This document shows, piece by piece, positions 11,370 through 23,639 of a stretch of 64,000 nt of DNA. Source of the DNA: Plantago elongata (taxonomy: Eukaryota > Streptophyta > Magnoliopsida > Lamiales > Plantaginaceae); the NCBI GenBank assembly GCA_036897095.1, contig JAYMSP010000145.1, forward strand, positions 1-64,000, given 5' to 3'. The translations under genes and the position numbers were made by a program. Numbering within the stretch: position 1 is the stretch's first letter; every line of letters begins with the position of its first letter. Below the pieces are notes generated by a model that was not told where the DNA came from, did not search any database, and saw only the letters and a program-made list of their open reading frames with translations.

Positions 11370-11579
11370 AAACTACTAGTTGTCTGTTGAGTTTGAAAAT
11401 TAATTAGGCGTCTTTGAACGATATGAGTTGACTCATTCGTTAAATGGCATGTATAACCTAATTACGTTATTTGGCATTTATCCTTCGTAATTATTGAATT
11501 CAAGCTTAGTGATGTTGATTTAAACTTGTAAGTGGTGAATTAATCTTTTTAATTCTGTGTAAATAGTATTTCCTCCTGT

Positions 11580-12808
11580 GTCATTCCTACATCATTGTAC
11601 TCTTTGCATTCTTCAATCAGAACCCTGAAGATGTCCTTCTCCTCTACAGTTGCCGACAGATATTTAACAGCATTCTGTGTAATTAAAATGCAGACTTTGT
11701 GAGTTAGTGGTAATATATTTTTCATGTGCCAATAATGCTCTCCTTTAGTATAATATCAGTGTGAATAAGCGTAATGAAGGATTATAATACACGTATAAAT
11801 ACAATAAGAGAGATGTATGGTGGAATAAAATGAAAAAAGAAAATACAACATAGAGCATGAGGGGTGTCTGTTTTCAAGATCTAACCTTATTTGTCCAGAT
11901 TTCATTTGCTTGAATCCCTAGTTTGGCGCGTAGCTTTGAAAGGTCCCACATAAGGTATCTGGGGAAAACTTCAACAAGGACACCAATCCGCGATATTGGA
12001 CTTATATACTCACATAGCCAGTACTAGGATTTAAAACATTGTTTTCATATAATTAGTAGACACTACAACAAATGTACATTGATTGAAGATATTGAAGTTC
12101 ATATAACATACTGGAAGGAGCATAGCACATCCACCTCGCTTCATGTTCTTGCTGCTCATTATCTGGTGGACCAAGTACTGTAACATGTGCCCAGACCAAT
12201 CATAATCGCAAATCTGGTCGAACTCTTCCACAAATTCCAGGACAGCCCATGGAATGCTCGTCGCCCTGGTCGGCATGAAGAGAGATGCAAGCAAGTAGCA
12301 GTGTACTAAATGGGCGACGTCTTAGCCATTGGCTATTGGATCCATCAATACACGTGCTTTCAGTGTATCATGTATATTGTGCTTTGCAAATGTGGAAAAT
12401 TTGTTATTATGCACCCGTAGGAATTCTCCAAAGCATCTACGCATCCATGATGTCAAAGTCTTTGCTCAGTATGATTTCTCCACTTCCATCACGGACACCA
12501 AAAATCAACACAACATCCCTCTTTGTAATCTTAACTACCTTGTCACCAATGTTGAATCCAACACAGTCAGTGTCAAATCTCCTGACTATGTGGCGTATAT
12601 CATCTTCATACTTCTTCTCCCGATCATATACATCATCAGTAGAGTCCAGTATGGACTTCACAAGTAACCATGGGTCTGCTTGATGTGCCTGATATGTTCT
12701 TGTGTTAGACGCAACTGCTTGATTTCCTTTGTGGTAGTCTGTAATATGCTCCTGTAGTAGCAGTCTGATTTTTTGACTACACATCCAGCTGTTCGGTGCA
12801 TTCATCAA
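11580..12808 (-). pseudogene. Broken transposon-associated gene (plant mobile domain / Ulp1-type N-terminal region)
   Basis: The minus strand carries pieces of one protein in more than one frame. From the right: an open piece of 123 codons (12437-12808) with FNIGDKVVKITKRDVVLIFG and a GSGEI follow-on; a piece near 12310-12430 in another frame; then 12031-12294 with PWAVLEFVEEFDQICDYDW and a GGCAMLL word; and short exon-like pieces near 11900-12000 and 11589-11685. The pattern resembles the plant-specific domain found before Ulp1-like proteases in Mutator-type and related elements. The protease catalytic core is not visible. At least two frame changes make it a relic. Naming is by pattern only. 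Confidence 0.5.
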
Positions 12809-12860
12809 TAATATAGATAGAGTCAGATGGAATCACGTATACATATGACGGAATCAATTA

Positions 12861-12991
12861 GGACAGATTGTCATAGCATTTAAATCGCTCCATTTGGCTC
12901 AAACACACTTCAAATACCCCATTTCAATTCAATTCCAAACACAATTTCACTAAAATCTCATCCAAATTACCGTGTCATGTTTATCAGCCCC
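12861..12991. mobile_element. Tourist-like MITE, copy 2 (131 bp)
   Basis: Shares the interior words CAAATACCCCATTTCAATTC and ACACAATTTCACTAAAAT with the copy at 31.0 kb. It ends ATCAGCCCC and is flanked by TTA at 12858-12860 and 12992-12994. The left terminal repeat is more diverged (GGACAGATTGTCAT). Confidence 0.7.
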
Positions 12992-13189
12992 TTATTCAAA
13001 TACAAAATTAGGGAGGATTAGACCAAATCAAACAAAACAAATGAAAAGCTGTGATAATCATATAAATAAATTCTTAAACATCATTATACCATTAAGAGAC
13101 TCAACACGGTCGATTTTTTGTACCGTACTTTAATGAGTTGGAGTTAACAAATGATCTTACCTTCTGAAACAAAAAATTGTAAGTAGTGG

Positions 13190-13620
13190 TACAATCTGAA
13201 AATATGTACCATCTTTACAGTATGGTACTGCATTTGTTATTGTATCACTCATGACAAGTAATTTACAAAAAGGATGTGTCATCATACATTGTCAGTTGAT
13301 CTTGCAATGTATTATCATATATCTTTTTGGGATGCAGTGGAACAAGCATGATACAGTACCTATATGACACAGTCAGTGCATGATACAACTGAAATTGTAT
13401 CCTACCAATAAAAATTAGTGATACATATTAAAGTGTATCATCTACTACATGTGATACATGTAATATAATGGATGTTTAATGGTACAATGCAACATTATAT
13501 TTTAATGAGACATATATCCATTCTTAATAATCATTCATCTATACATTTTTATTGTATCCTAATACATAAGATGCAATGTTTTAAAAAGTTAAATGTGCTA
13601 TTTTTGAATTTCACCAGGGT
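13190..13620. repeat. GATAC/GTATC-rich repeat region
   Basis: The words TGATACA, GTATCAT and TGGTACA occur many times here on both strands. The same word family appears near 2280-2430, 3470-3560 and 26750-26930, there with AATATAGAGTGCAAATGATACGA. The dispersed pattern suggests subterminal repeats of a DNA transposon family, but I cannot see its ends. Confidence 0.5.
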
Positions 13621-15404
13621 GTGAGATGCCTCTATCTCAAAATTAAGTGTTTTGGCGGTTAACTTGTTGTGCTTTCTCCTGCTGGACTTTCGCAGCTGCT
13701 CATTGGAATATGAGCTGAAAAGTCGGAAGATTCAGCTACACAATAAAAAAGACGGAAGGAAAAAAGTGATTGATATAGGAATGTCGATTCAAAAAATTGA
13801 AGCTATTAACTAGAGATAATTTTTATTATACTTACATTGAGACGAACTTTGGCTCTCTTCTTGCTCACACTCGTCAGTACTAGTTTCCCTTCTTGACAAT
13901 GTCTCAGAGACTGTTTGAGATAGAATTTGAGTGGTCTTGTTTCAAATGAAATTGAACTTTTTATGTATAAAATATTTGATTTAAATGAAAAGTTGAACAC
14001 TCGAGCGATATAATATTTTGAAGGTACATCCTAATGAATAAACGGTTGTCCTATTTTAATTGCACTAGGATAGGGTATAAACTTTTGGTTGCATTATTAA
14101 AAAAAAGTTGGTCCAAAAGTCACAGCTCTATAATTAAAATTTCAAATCAATCACTTTTAAGAGTTAAATATCTTCAAGTTATCAAATCATAATTATAAAC
14201 CAAATCAAATTAGTAACCCACCGAATCTTAATCCATTGTGTTCCAGCAGACGTTTACTTTAGCTAATTACCACATTTGAAGAAGACAAGAAAAAATATGT
14301 AAGCATGACAGATTAATGTTCTGTGGTGTCCCAAATGGATTATTCTCCAGAAATGTGACAATAAATTAATAATTCCATATGCCGGAAATTAAACAACCAT
14401 ATTAATGCCCTCGCCTTGGCTGGTGAATGAATCTTTTGCCGTTCAATACTTATCAGACACTCACACCCAACCATATAAAACTAAAGCTCAACTATAATCG
14501 AGTTACTAACTCTTCTAATGTTTCTCTAGTGACTTTTAATCGATCGAAACCGTTCACGTTTATGATAAACAACTCAATTTTTTTCCTTTCTTTACATATT
14601 TATTCTTCATCTTATCTACCATTCCACGTGTTATAATGACTCATGATACTTTAAATGTTGTATAATGTATACAGCATATGATCAATCTACAATACACAAT
14701 TATACATACAATTCTCTATTCTATAGTGATACTTTAAATTATTGTAGTTGTTCTATAACGCCCTCAAAATTTATAAAACTTTAAAACTTTAAATGTATTT
14801 TACGCTGCATCTTAAAATGAATTTCTGAAAGGAACTAGGTACCTAAAAGTAGTTCTATTAACAAATGATCAATTTGATTCGACATATCATCATTTTATCC
14901 AAAAAAATGAAGCAAGCAATGATTAAGCCACCAATATTTATAAGAATACAAGCAAAGCATTCATTCAATCTTTTCCATTAAAATTAAGGCACACCCACCT
15001 GTCACATTTTGCCCCAGTCCCTTCTCTAGTACTTTGCTTTTTCCTCCAAATCTTCCCTCTCATTCCATTTCAATTTCATATCATTTCTCAACTTCACAAT
15101 TCTTTTTTGTACAAATGAGTTTATTTAATTGACTAGTACCTTTTATGACATTCCATGCGTGTAACATTCATTACAAGAGAGAAAGAAAGCTCCTTGTCAT
15201 GTTCTTCTTATGATTCATATATTGCATATGGTCCTTACAGAGAAACTCCTCTGTTTCTTCACCATTTCTATTTTCTCTGCACTAGCTATAAATTCCCAGT
15301 TAATGTTCCTGTGACTTTTCTGTCATCTCAGTATACATAGTTTCACTTTCTGCCTCTCAGTGTAACTAGAGAATTGAACGAGTGATTCTTGATTTCTTGG
15401 CCTA
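13621..15404. other. Spacer with possible minus-strand exon pieces
   Basis: Mostly AT-rich. On the minus strand at about 13835-13920 a short frame reads SETLSRRETSTDECEQEESQ and ends at a GTAAG donor; a second short frame is near 13640-13730. These might be leading exons of the relic at 11.6-12.8 kb, but support is weak. The last 300 bp are the leader of the NEK gene, with CT-rich stretches near 15040-15110 and 15240-15340. Confidence 0.3.
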
Positions 15405-18400
15405 ATGGAGGCTAAAATTAAGTCAAAAATGGAAGGTTATGAGGTAGTGGAGCAGATTGGCAGAGGAGCTTTTGGTGCTGCTTTCCTTGTCCTTCACAAG
15501 TCTGAGAAAAAGAGGTCAAAATTTGAACTTGCTTTCCTATAGGCCTTTTTTTTTTTTTTTTTTTAACGGCAAAGATGACTCGATGTTTTACCAACTAAGT
15601 TGCGCTTCATTGTCCCTATAGCCTATAGGTTTGTTTATATATCATTATACTAGACTTGCAGTTTTTAAATCTGTAGTGCTTGAATGTGTATGCAGGTATG
15701 TTCTGAAGAAGATTCGTCTGGCGAAACAAACCGAAAGATTCAAGCATACGGCACATCAGGAGGTGAATTTCTGGTTCTTGGAAGTTGGAACTATAGTATT
15801 TTTGCATTGTTTGTTCAACTTGTTCTTGAAGTTTATCTCCTAAAAGTGTAACACTTGTACATACTCTGGTTAAATAGATGAGTGAATGTAAGAAGTAATT
15901 AGGAAAGCAAACATTTTTGGACTATTGATGATCATGAACTTGCTTGTCATGGTCATGATAAATGTAAAAGGAACAGGCATAATTGGATTGCAGTTGCAAT
16001 TTGCACATTCATTGGGATATACCAACTTCTGGTTTTCATTATTTAATGAACGAAAGCTGCGTTTTTGTTCAAGTTCATTGCAACCAGTTATCGTAGTTGG
16101 AACACATTTTCACTCAGTTAGTTGCCTGTTTTATTAAGAATTTATTGCTTATAACATCTCCTATTGGTATGAATAGTACATTGCTACCATGATTGAAACT
16201 TGAAACTAAGCTGTGTAGCTTTTGAGAAACTTTGATGGTCCATGAAAGTTGATTTGAGGATAAAACTAAGCTGTGAGGCTTTTGAGTAAGTGAGTATTGT
16301 TGGATCATCTTGCAGATGGCTTTGATGGAAAAATTAGACAACCCGTATATTGTCAAGTACAAGGATGCCTGGGTGGAAAAGGTACACTCGATTCTTGAAG
16401 AAACAATATCTTGCGAGTTGCTACTCATATGAGTTGTCGAATTCATCGACTAGTATCATAAGTCCTAACTATTGCAAAATAAATTACTCAATCCATTCAG
16501 GTTTGGGTGAATCTAATCTTATGTTGTTGTGAATCAGGACACGTGTGTCTGCATTGTATCGAGTTATTGTGAAGGAGGAGATATGTAAGTTCTAGTTAAC
16601 ATTACATCCTATGGTCATAGGCTCATAGACAAAAATCACATTCTTAAATTTTTCTTGAAAGGGTATGTTGTTATAACCTGTTTTCTCAGGTCAGAGACGA
16701 TAAAGAGAGCTAGAGGGATACAATTTTCTGAAGAGGTAAGAAACATTAGAGCAAAACGTTTTAAACTTAACAGCAAGTATTTACACATGTAACAAGTATT
16801 GTTTCTCTGAACAGACTATCTGCAGATGGCTGACGCAGTTGCTTTTAGCTTTAGATTATCTTCACTCTAACCGCGTCCTCCATAGGGATCTTAAGGTAAT
16901 GTTTCAATGAATTCCAAATAAACGAAAAGGTGTTAGATGTGTTGTGCTAATCAAGATTTTCTTTGTTGTCGTCTCTAGTGCTCAAACATATTTCTCACGA
17001 AAGATAACGAGATTAGACTTGGTAAGTTCTGAAAACTAAAATTTGCTGCTATCTTAAGCTGCCTGTAATTTCACATTTCATGCATCTAATAAAAGACTTG
17101 CAGGTGACTTTGGACTTGCCAAGCTGCTAAGTAAAGATGATCTTGCCTCATCGGTATTAGGCTACCTCAATGAAACACCATTTTTATCATATACTTACGG
17201 CAAAGTCTACCGATATCTGTTGATTTTAATCTAAAAGTTCCATACAAACTTTCCCTCTCTTATGTTTAGGTAGTTGGAACTCCCAAGTACATGTGCCCAG
17301 AAATACTAGCGGATATACCGTATGGCTACAAATCAGATATATGGTCTTTAGGTAAACACGTCTAGCAGCTCGACTAATATCCTCACGGCTTTGTTATGTA
17401 TTTTAGTCGTCATACTGCATATGAGGAACTTATGGTATTTTCTCAGGATGTTGTATGTTTGAGATTGCTGCTCACCAACCTCCTTTCAGAGCTTCAGTAA
17501 GTTCACCTAAGTTCTTATTAGTCTTTTCCAGTCTTTGTCTGCCCATATAATTTATTTATCTTCTCTGTGATTGTTCAATAGGACATGGCAGGGCTCATAA
17601 ACAAGATAAGCAGGTCGACCATTTCTCCACTCCCACATGTATATTCTTCTTCACTGTGAGTCGATCAAAGTTTATACCAACAGTTCATGATTGTGCTTCA
17701 TTTCATAAAACAAACTGATCCCTTAAGCTTGATTTTTTCAAAATGGCAGGAAGCTATTGATCAAAAGCATGCTCAGGAAGAGCCCAGAACACAGACCCAC
17801 GGTTAGTACTTAAACTATAGTAGCAATTAACATGTCCGAAAGTAACGCTTAATCTGATGTCGTGGCATAATACATTTTTAGGCTGCTGAGCTCTTGAGAC
17901 ATCCCCATTTGCAACCATATATTGCTCGATACAACAACCTATCTCCCGTTTTCCTCCCCGTTAAGTCTGACATGGAGTCAAGGTGTAGATCACCAAGAAT
18001 TAGATTGTCTGAAATGCACACACATTACAAAGGCCGAAATGCCAGCAAGATGGAAGTTATAAAAGAGTTGGATGATGTTAAAGAAGTAAAGGGGAAGGTG
18101 TCATATGTGCCACGTAGAAATTGGATTAGGAACAGTTTGCCTGCTTTATGCGATGTCCACAAATCTAGAGCTGGTAAAGCAAACTTGGAAGCGCCTAAAG
18201 GCCGCCTAGATGTTGAAATCAACAATTATGAATCATCCTCTGGATCAAGTACACTGACTTATCAGCATGAAAATACAGAAACGCAACAACATTCTCCACA
18301 AAACCAATCTCAGGGTGAAGTTTCTGTTCATAGAACAACAGGTGCATACATGGATAGGCGTGTTGTAGATAAGACATCACCTACAAATGCAGTAGAAAAG

Positions 18401-18682
18401 ACTTCATTCTCTTCACAAACAAAAGAAGAGACGCGTTCAGAAAGAAAACCGACTCTGTTAAGGTGGCATAGTGAGAAAATGGAACGCAAAGTTGTGGGCG
18501 AAGAGAAGGCGCAAGCTATGGAGTCGCTGCTTGAGCTTTGTGCGCAACTGCTGAAGCGCGAAAGGCTGGAGGAACTTGCAGGCGTATTGAAACCGTTTGC
18601 GGATGAAGCAGTGTCATCTAGAGAAACTGCAATCTGGTTAACTAAAGGGTTGATGAAAATTCAGAAAGATGGAGAAACCTAG
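15405..18682 (+). CDS. NEK5: NIMA-related serine/threonine kinase, plant NEK5-like
   Basis: Thirteen exons give 522 residues: 15405-15514, 15696-15762, 16316-16381, 16538-16584, 16690-16735, 16815-16895, 16979-17021, 17104-17153, 17270-17351, 17447-17496, 17582-17655, 17750-17801 and 17882-18682. All junctions keep frame with GT-AG borders. The kinase domain has the glycine loop GRGAFG (residues 19-24), the lysine in YVLKK (41), HRDLKCSN (from 135), DFG (155-157) and the [11 protein letters not shown] activation segment. The conserved tail ends [21 protein letters not shown], as in Arabidopsis NEK5-type proteins. Plant NEKs act in microtubule organisation and directional cell growth. Intron 1 holds a SINE fragment. 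A truncated duplicate lies 6.8 kb downstream. Confidence 0.93.
15552..15622 (-). mobile_element. SINE fragment (tRNA-derived), copy 1
   Basis: Read on the minus strand, this intronic piece has a box A-like GCGCAACTTAGTTGGTAAAA and ends at CGTTAAAAAAA, the same tail as copies near 46.4 and 49.4 kb. The box B part is shortened. Confidence 0.5.
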
Positions 18683-18974
18683 TAAGTAGCAACTATTGGA
18701 ATTTGTTGACTTGTTGCTGTGTGTTCTACATTATTTGTAGCAATGCTTATATATTCATAAATTTCGTCACGAAATCAATCAGTCTAACTAGAATGCTTAT
18801 AAGTTATAACTGCGTGTTTACCGTTGCATATGCTTAAAGAAAATGATTTTGTTAAAAAAAATTAAAGGAAAATTATTATTTTGCTAATGAATAAAATGTG
18901 AAATTGAATTACTCTAAAAAAATGTGAAATTGAAAAAACCAATATACATACAAGTTTAAAATATCCTAAATACA
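18683..18974 (+). repeat. NEK5 3' flank shared with the 25.5 kb duplicate
   Basis: Words such as TCTACATTATTTGTAGCAATG and CAGTCTAACTAGAATGCTTA are shared with 25490-25730. Similarity ends near 18975, exactly where the U-box fragment begins. Confidence 0.7.
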
Positions 18975-19450
18975 GTATTTGCTACTCGATGAAGGCGGTT
19001 GTATTGTATCAGTTGTCTGTCTGTATTGCCTGTACTGTAGCCAAACGCTTCGATCGGATATATTCTTGTAGCTTGCCTTCAACTCTACGTCTGGTATCAA
19101 CATGTCCGCAATAAGTTGGGAACGGTTAAATAGATCAGTAATATTACTTAGAATATGCCTCTGGATAACTGGTGTGTTAAGACTTAAGAGTAACCGTGAC
19201 GAAGGCAAAATAACCGGATCCTTATGTACTTAATTGGATCAAGAAATTCGTTTGGAATGTCTCCAAGAGCAGACTCAGCGTCCAGCGCCTCCAAGGCAGC
19301 TTTAACTTTCTCCCCTGAATAGTTGTTCATGGTATAAACGGCCATCGCTCGTGATGGCTGCACGGAATATATTATCCTTGTCCCCTATGGCCAGGTTGAT
19401 ATATTGTGACATGTTCAACTGTTTCGACCATCTCTGACAGCCGGAAAGGA
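18975..19450 (-). pseudogene. Fragment of an E4/UFD2-type U-box ubiquitin ligase (PUB1-like)
   Basis: The minus strand encodes a decayed copy of the C-terminal end of a UFD2/UBE4 protein. Readable parts are INLAIGDKDNIFRAAITSDG near 19330-19410, LDAESALGDIPNEFLDPI near 19230-19290, and TPVIQRHILSN with DLFNRSQLIADMLIPDVELK near 19070-19170. These match the U-box and its lead-in in order, but in more than one frame, with a stop before the U-box end. The protein's N-terminal ring and core are missing. It begins exactly where the similarity between the two NEK 3' flanks stops, so it was probably inserted into, or brought in beside, the NEK flank. Confidence 0.75.
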
Positions 19451-20123
19451 GCAGTAATATGCTCGGAATTAAACGATAACATACTCACATCTTTCTTCCA
19501 CTTTATTAGACATCTCAGCGTCTAGTTCGTTTTAAGTTCAAGGATTTTATTCAGACTTTCATAGATAAATATACTTAGTCTTGGCAATGAATGGATTTTA
19601 CCCAACTAATTGACCAAATTATGAATATCGAATGGAGGAGGAAGAAATGGTTTTGAATTTGACCGGACCAGTTGAACCAGAAACTGCCCATTTTTGCGCA
19701 GTCCATTAACCAAAAAGTTAAACACCCTAAGGCGGCCAGCCCGTAAGGAAGCTGAAGCCACGGCCTAGAACCAAAAAATGAGAATGTCACAGTCCCCATA
19801 TTTACATGCTCTTCTTTAATTAAGTATGTTCATGTTATTATATAAGGAGTAAATTTTTTAAAAACAACCTTGGAGACATAGAAACATAAATTTTTAATAT
19901 TACAAATTAACTCCAAATAAAAACAAGTTGTTAAAATCCACCCAACCAAGGTCCATCAACTTACATATACAAAATGGATCCATATATATAAGAGTTAGTA
20001 TACTATAAAGTAAGATTATCCTATAGGTATGGAAAATCAGGTTCAATATGATAAACCCAACCATCTAACCGGATGCACGGTTTTTATATGAACCGGATAC
20101 AAAAACCAACCAGACCGGTTGTC
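19451..20123. other. Gene-free spacer
   Basis: No supported gene. The stretch 20060-20120 contains repeated CCGGAT/ACCGG words just before a TATA box. Confidence 0.4.
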
Positions 20124-20131
20124 TATAAATA
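20124..20131 (+). promoter_or_regulatory. TATA box of FAR1-like remnant
   Basis: TATAAATA lies 88 bp upstream of the ATG at 20212, in a believable promoter setting. Confidence 0.4.
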
Positions 20132-20211
20132 CCCCAAAAACAACCTAAAAACGAAAAACAGAAAAACATACACTGAAACGTACGACTGCGTGTTTCTGCC
20201 GTTTTCTCTCG

Positions 20212-21665
20212 ATGATCTCTCCCTCTCGCCGGAAAAACGCTGAATCGACTTACATTTCTCCCGATTCCATCATCCTAGTTGCTATGGAGACAAATCAGGT
20301 AAAAAAAAACCATTTTCACATGTATTTTTCCATGACTACGTTCAAATCTAGAATCTATTGTGTGTTTTTGCATGTTTTAATGAAAATCATGAGCAATATA
20401 GACTCATCTGTTGCATATATATGCAGATCCAGCTGATACAAGAGTCAAATCAACAAAACCAAAACGAGGAAGAAGAAAACGACTCAGATGTTGAAATAAT
20501 ACCAGAAATCAAACCACTGAATAAATTATGTACGTTCATGTTCAAATATTGTTGTGATTTTAAGCTTCTATATTCATATTCCAGTTTATTGTCGTTAAAA
20601 AATAAATTTATGCCTGGCAATTGATGTTTTAGTAGTTGCAGTGTAGTTTTAAGAACATTTGTGGTTTATTAAATCGTATACATTACTATTTTAGCCTCAT
20701 ATATAGTTTCAAACAACAAATGTTGCTAAAATGTATAATTGTAAATTTAATCACACGTTTGTACAATTTTTATAATTTCTGTTGTGGTTTTAGCATATGC
20801 TAAGAAACTCCTACTTTTATTTTAGATAAATGTAGTTTAAATCAATCATGTACATGTTTTAACACATGATATTGTGGTTTTAAAGCTTCCTGTTACAGTT
20901 TCAAAATGTTACTTCTAAAATGCATATTTGTGGTTTAAAAATGTATATTTAATGTTTTAACTCTCTTCGTGTGCTTTTAATCTTATATATTATTGTTTTA
21001 ACAGATAAAGTTGATGTCAAAAATTATTGAAAGGTCTCACTAGTGAAACATGGCAAGAGTTTGTATAATGCACTCAAATGAAATTGACTTCCCAGTCACG
21101 AATGGTCTAATAAGATACAAAAATTGTAACAAACAAATTAAAGAGATATACTTCAAGTGCTCTTGTTTGACTAATGTGAACATAAAGGGGTGCAAAGCGC
21201 GCATCAGAGTCATATACAACCAAATGACTGGATTGTATGCAATTGGGGACCATCAAATTGAACACGACTGTAATCTGAATTGAAGCAACAAGCAAGCAGA
21301 ATGACATCTTTCTTTTTTCCTTTTCTTTTTATGTTCTTTAAATGTTGTTTGTAATGACTGAATATTCAAGAATATTAATATATGGTGGTTTTAAACGTTT
21401 GTGTTATTTGTTTAAATTCAATTGTTACTGGTTTAATATTGATCTGCATAATAATGACTTCTAGATGTTTGAAAATGTTCTTGTGATAGTTTTAACGTAA
21501 TATAGGGTAGTTTTAATCCTGTTTGTTAATTGTTTTAACAGGAACAAATGAACCTAGATCTCTAAAAGGTTCAACATCAACTACATGGGAAGAGTTGTTA
21601 GAGATGTATAAAGTACACTCAAATGAACTGGGATTTGCATCAGACACACCAAACAAACGTATGAT
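20212..21665 (+). pseudogene. FAR1-related (FRS-like) gene remnant with a repeated exon
   Basis: Candidate exon 1 (20212-20298, MISPSRRKNAESTYISPDSI onward) ends at GTAAAA. Exon 2 (20427-20529) reads IQLIQESNQQNQNEEEENDS and is acidic. Next comes a zinc-cluster-like piece at about 21040-21283 (IYFKCSCLTN, GCKARIRV, HQIEHDC), whose Cys/His spacing resembles the FAR1 DNA-binding domain. A second version of its front lies at 21541-21664 (TWEELLEMYKVHSNELGF), equivalent to TWQEF...MHSNEIDF at about 21040-21085. The first copy is frame-shifted relative to the second, and the candidate exon 2 does not join either copy without a stop. FAR1/FRS proteins descend from Mutator-like transposases, so this may be a MULE piece and not a host gene. 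Confidence 0.45.
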
Positions 21666-22080
21666 ATAATATTTTATTATTTGAGACACACGAGAATCTA
21701 TGAAATTTACATTCATGTAATGACTGATAGACTTGTTTATGTCTGATACTAATATTTTATTGTTGATGTTTTAATGAAATATGATAGACTTGTTTACTTA
21801 AAATAATAAATATAATTCTAATTATGTTTTCTTTTTTATACCCAACACAAAACTGTATATGAAATCTTAAAACTGTAAAAATCATACTTAAAAACTGTAA
21901 TAAACATGCTTAAAACTGACTTACACTTTTTTAAAACCACAAAAACTGAACTTTTTAACTCCCAACACAAAACTGTAAATGATATCTTAAAACTGTAAAA
22001 ACACATACTTAAAACTGTAAAAAACATGCTTCAAACAAAAACTGAACATCTGATAAAATATAGTTCAAAACGTGTAACAT
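20630..22080. repeat. Array of TTAAAACTGT / GTTTTAA motifs that changes strand
   Basis: Between about 20640 and 21540 the plus strand repeatedly shows TGTGGTTTTA, GTTTTAAC and close variants. From about 21840 to 22080 the complementary form TTAAAACTGTAA dominates. The latter part contains a clear tandem duplication: 21841-21960 and 21961-22047 both start CCCAACACAAAACTGTA. Such opposed motif arrays resemble subterminal repeats at the two ends of a DNA transposon with the FAR1-like piece inside. Confidence 0.5.
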
Positions 22081-23639
22081 AGGATCTTAAACAACAATAT
22101 AATTCTTCACAACAACAACGTACAATTTAAACTCTATGAAGAGAAAAAATTGGACACCGTAAAATGACGCGAAAACAGCAAGAAACAGACCAGATTGGGA
22201 ATACAGTTGATTTTCCTATATTTACGGAAAAAACTGTCCTTTTCTAAGACTTTGGATATATGTAACGATATAACCCATTTTGCATCATTATCACTGCTCA
22301 AAAACCTTCAACTCAAACTTTTTCTTTCTAAAATTCTCTCTCCCAACCAAGGGTCAACAACATAGAGAAGAAACAACCGATCAAACTTGTTTTCCGATCA
22401 AAAAATCGACAATTACATGCATACATCGTTATAATATGCAACAAAAAACGATCGAAAACGAATGTAATCTCTGATTTTAAACACTTTTCATTATTTTTTT
22501 TCATGTCTCTAATGACAATATAGCTCAAATCCATGTAGATCTAAAAAGTCAAATTTGAAAAATTGCAGATCTAGATCTATATATCTATATCCGTTTTTTG
22601 ATGGTAACTCATTGATGTTATTATTGTTTATGCATTTACGAGTAATCATGCTTGCATAAGGATCATATAATATTTTTATTCAAAATCTGACCTCATATAT
22701 CAACTAAGATATAAAAAAACCCTTTATATGATTATAGCAGAATGTGTTATGTTCTCAAGAATATTACGTATATTCTCATTCAAAATCTGACAGTCGTTTT
22801 GTGCTCTGTTTTTCGACATATTATTTTGAATTCTGTTTTTATTGTACCTTCTATGTTCTTACGTATATGTATCATCTTCTCACCTATATATCCTATGTCC
22901 TCAGCAATATCTCTACTACGTTTTATATGAAATGATTGCTAAGTAATGTTGTTGTTGTTGTTGTTTATTCATTCACAAGGTGATTGTAATAAGAATTTGA
23001 CGGTGTATTCAATATAAGATCTGATCTCAATCATCAACTTAGATATGAAAACAAAAAGGTATACATAGTTTCTAAAATTCGAAAAACGTACTATAAGTTG
23101 TGATATTTCCAAAAAAGATACATTTGATTGTTACTGTCCGATTTTGGTACCTTAAGTTGACATTGTGTCCAGTTTAGGTACCAATATAACACGTGGCAAT
23201 TTAATTGAGCGACACATGTCAATATGAAATTTTAAAATTTTGATGGGTGAAATTGTAAATAAAATAAAATTTGACAATTTTAAATTTCACCACATATTTT
23301 CAATTGTTATAAATCAACCCTATTTTGTAAAATCAACATAAAAAAAGGTTAAAAGAATGAAGAAAGAGGGAAAAATTAATTTGAAAATTGATTTAAAATT
23401 ACAAAAAATATATATATAAATTCTGAAAAATTATAAATTATAATTTTAAATTAAATTTGTATTTATAAAAAATAATTAAATAAACTAAATTAAATTAAAA
23501 AAGGAGGACATGTGTCTCTCTCTCGTAATTTATGAGTATAAATTGTTTAATATACATCAAAAAAAATTTAAATAATATAAAAAATATATTTCACATTTTA
23601 TTACATGTAAAATAAATAAAAATTTAAAAATTCAAAAAT
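22081..23639. other. AT-rich spacer
   Basis: No supported gene. Around 23110-23230 the words GGTACCTTAAGTTGACA and TTTAGGTACC and an ACACGTGGC word resemble one end of a non-autonomous DNA element, but I found no matching second end. 23380-23640 is very AT-rich. Confidence 0.35.

Noticed and set aside
19575-19799. Minus-strand 74-codon frame rich in Trp and Phe
   Set aside because: Composition is odd for a real protein and nothing around it supports a gene.
22280-22474. Possible second FAR1-like first exon
   Set aside because: The CT-rich leader look is suggestive, but the encoded residues match nothing and no following exon is visible.
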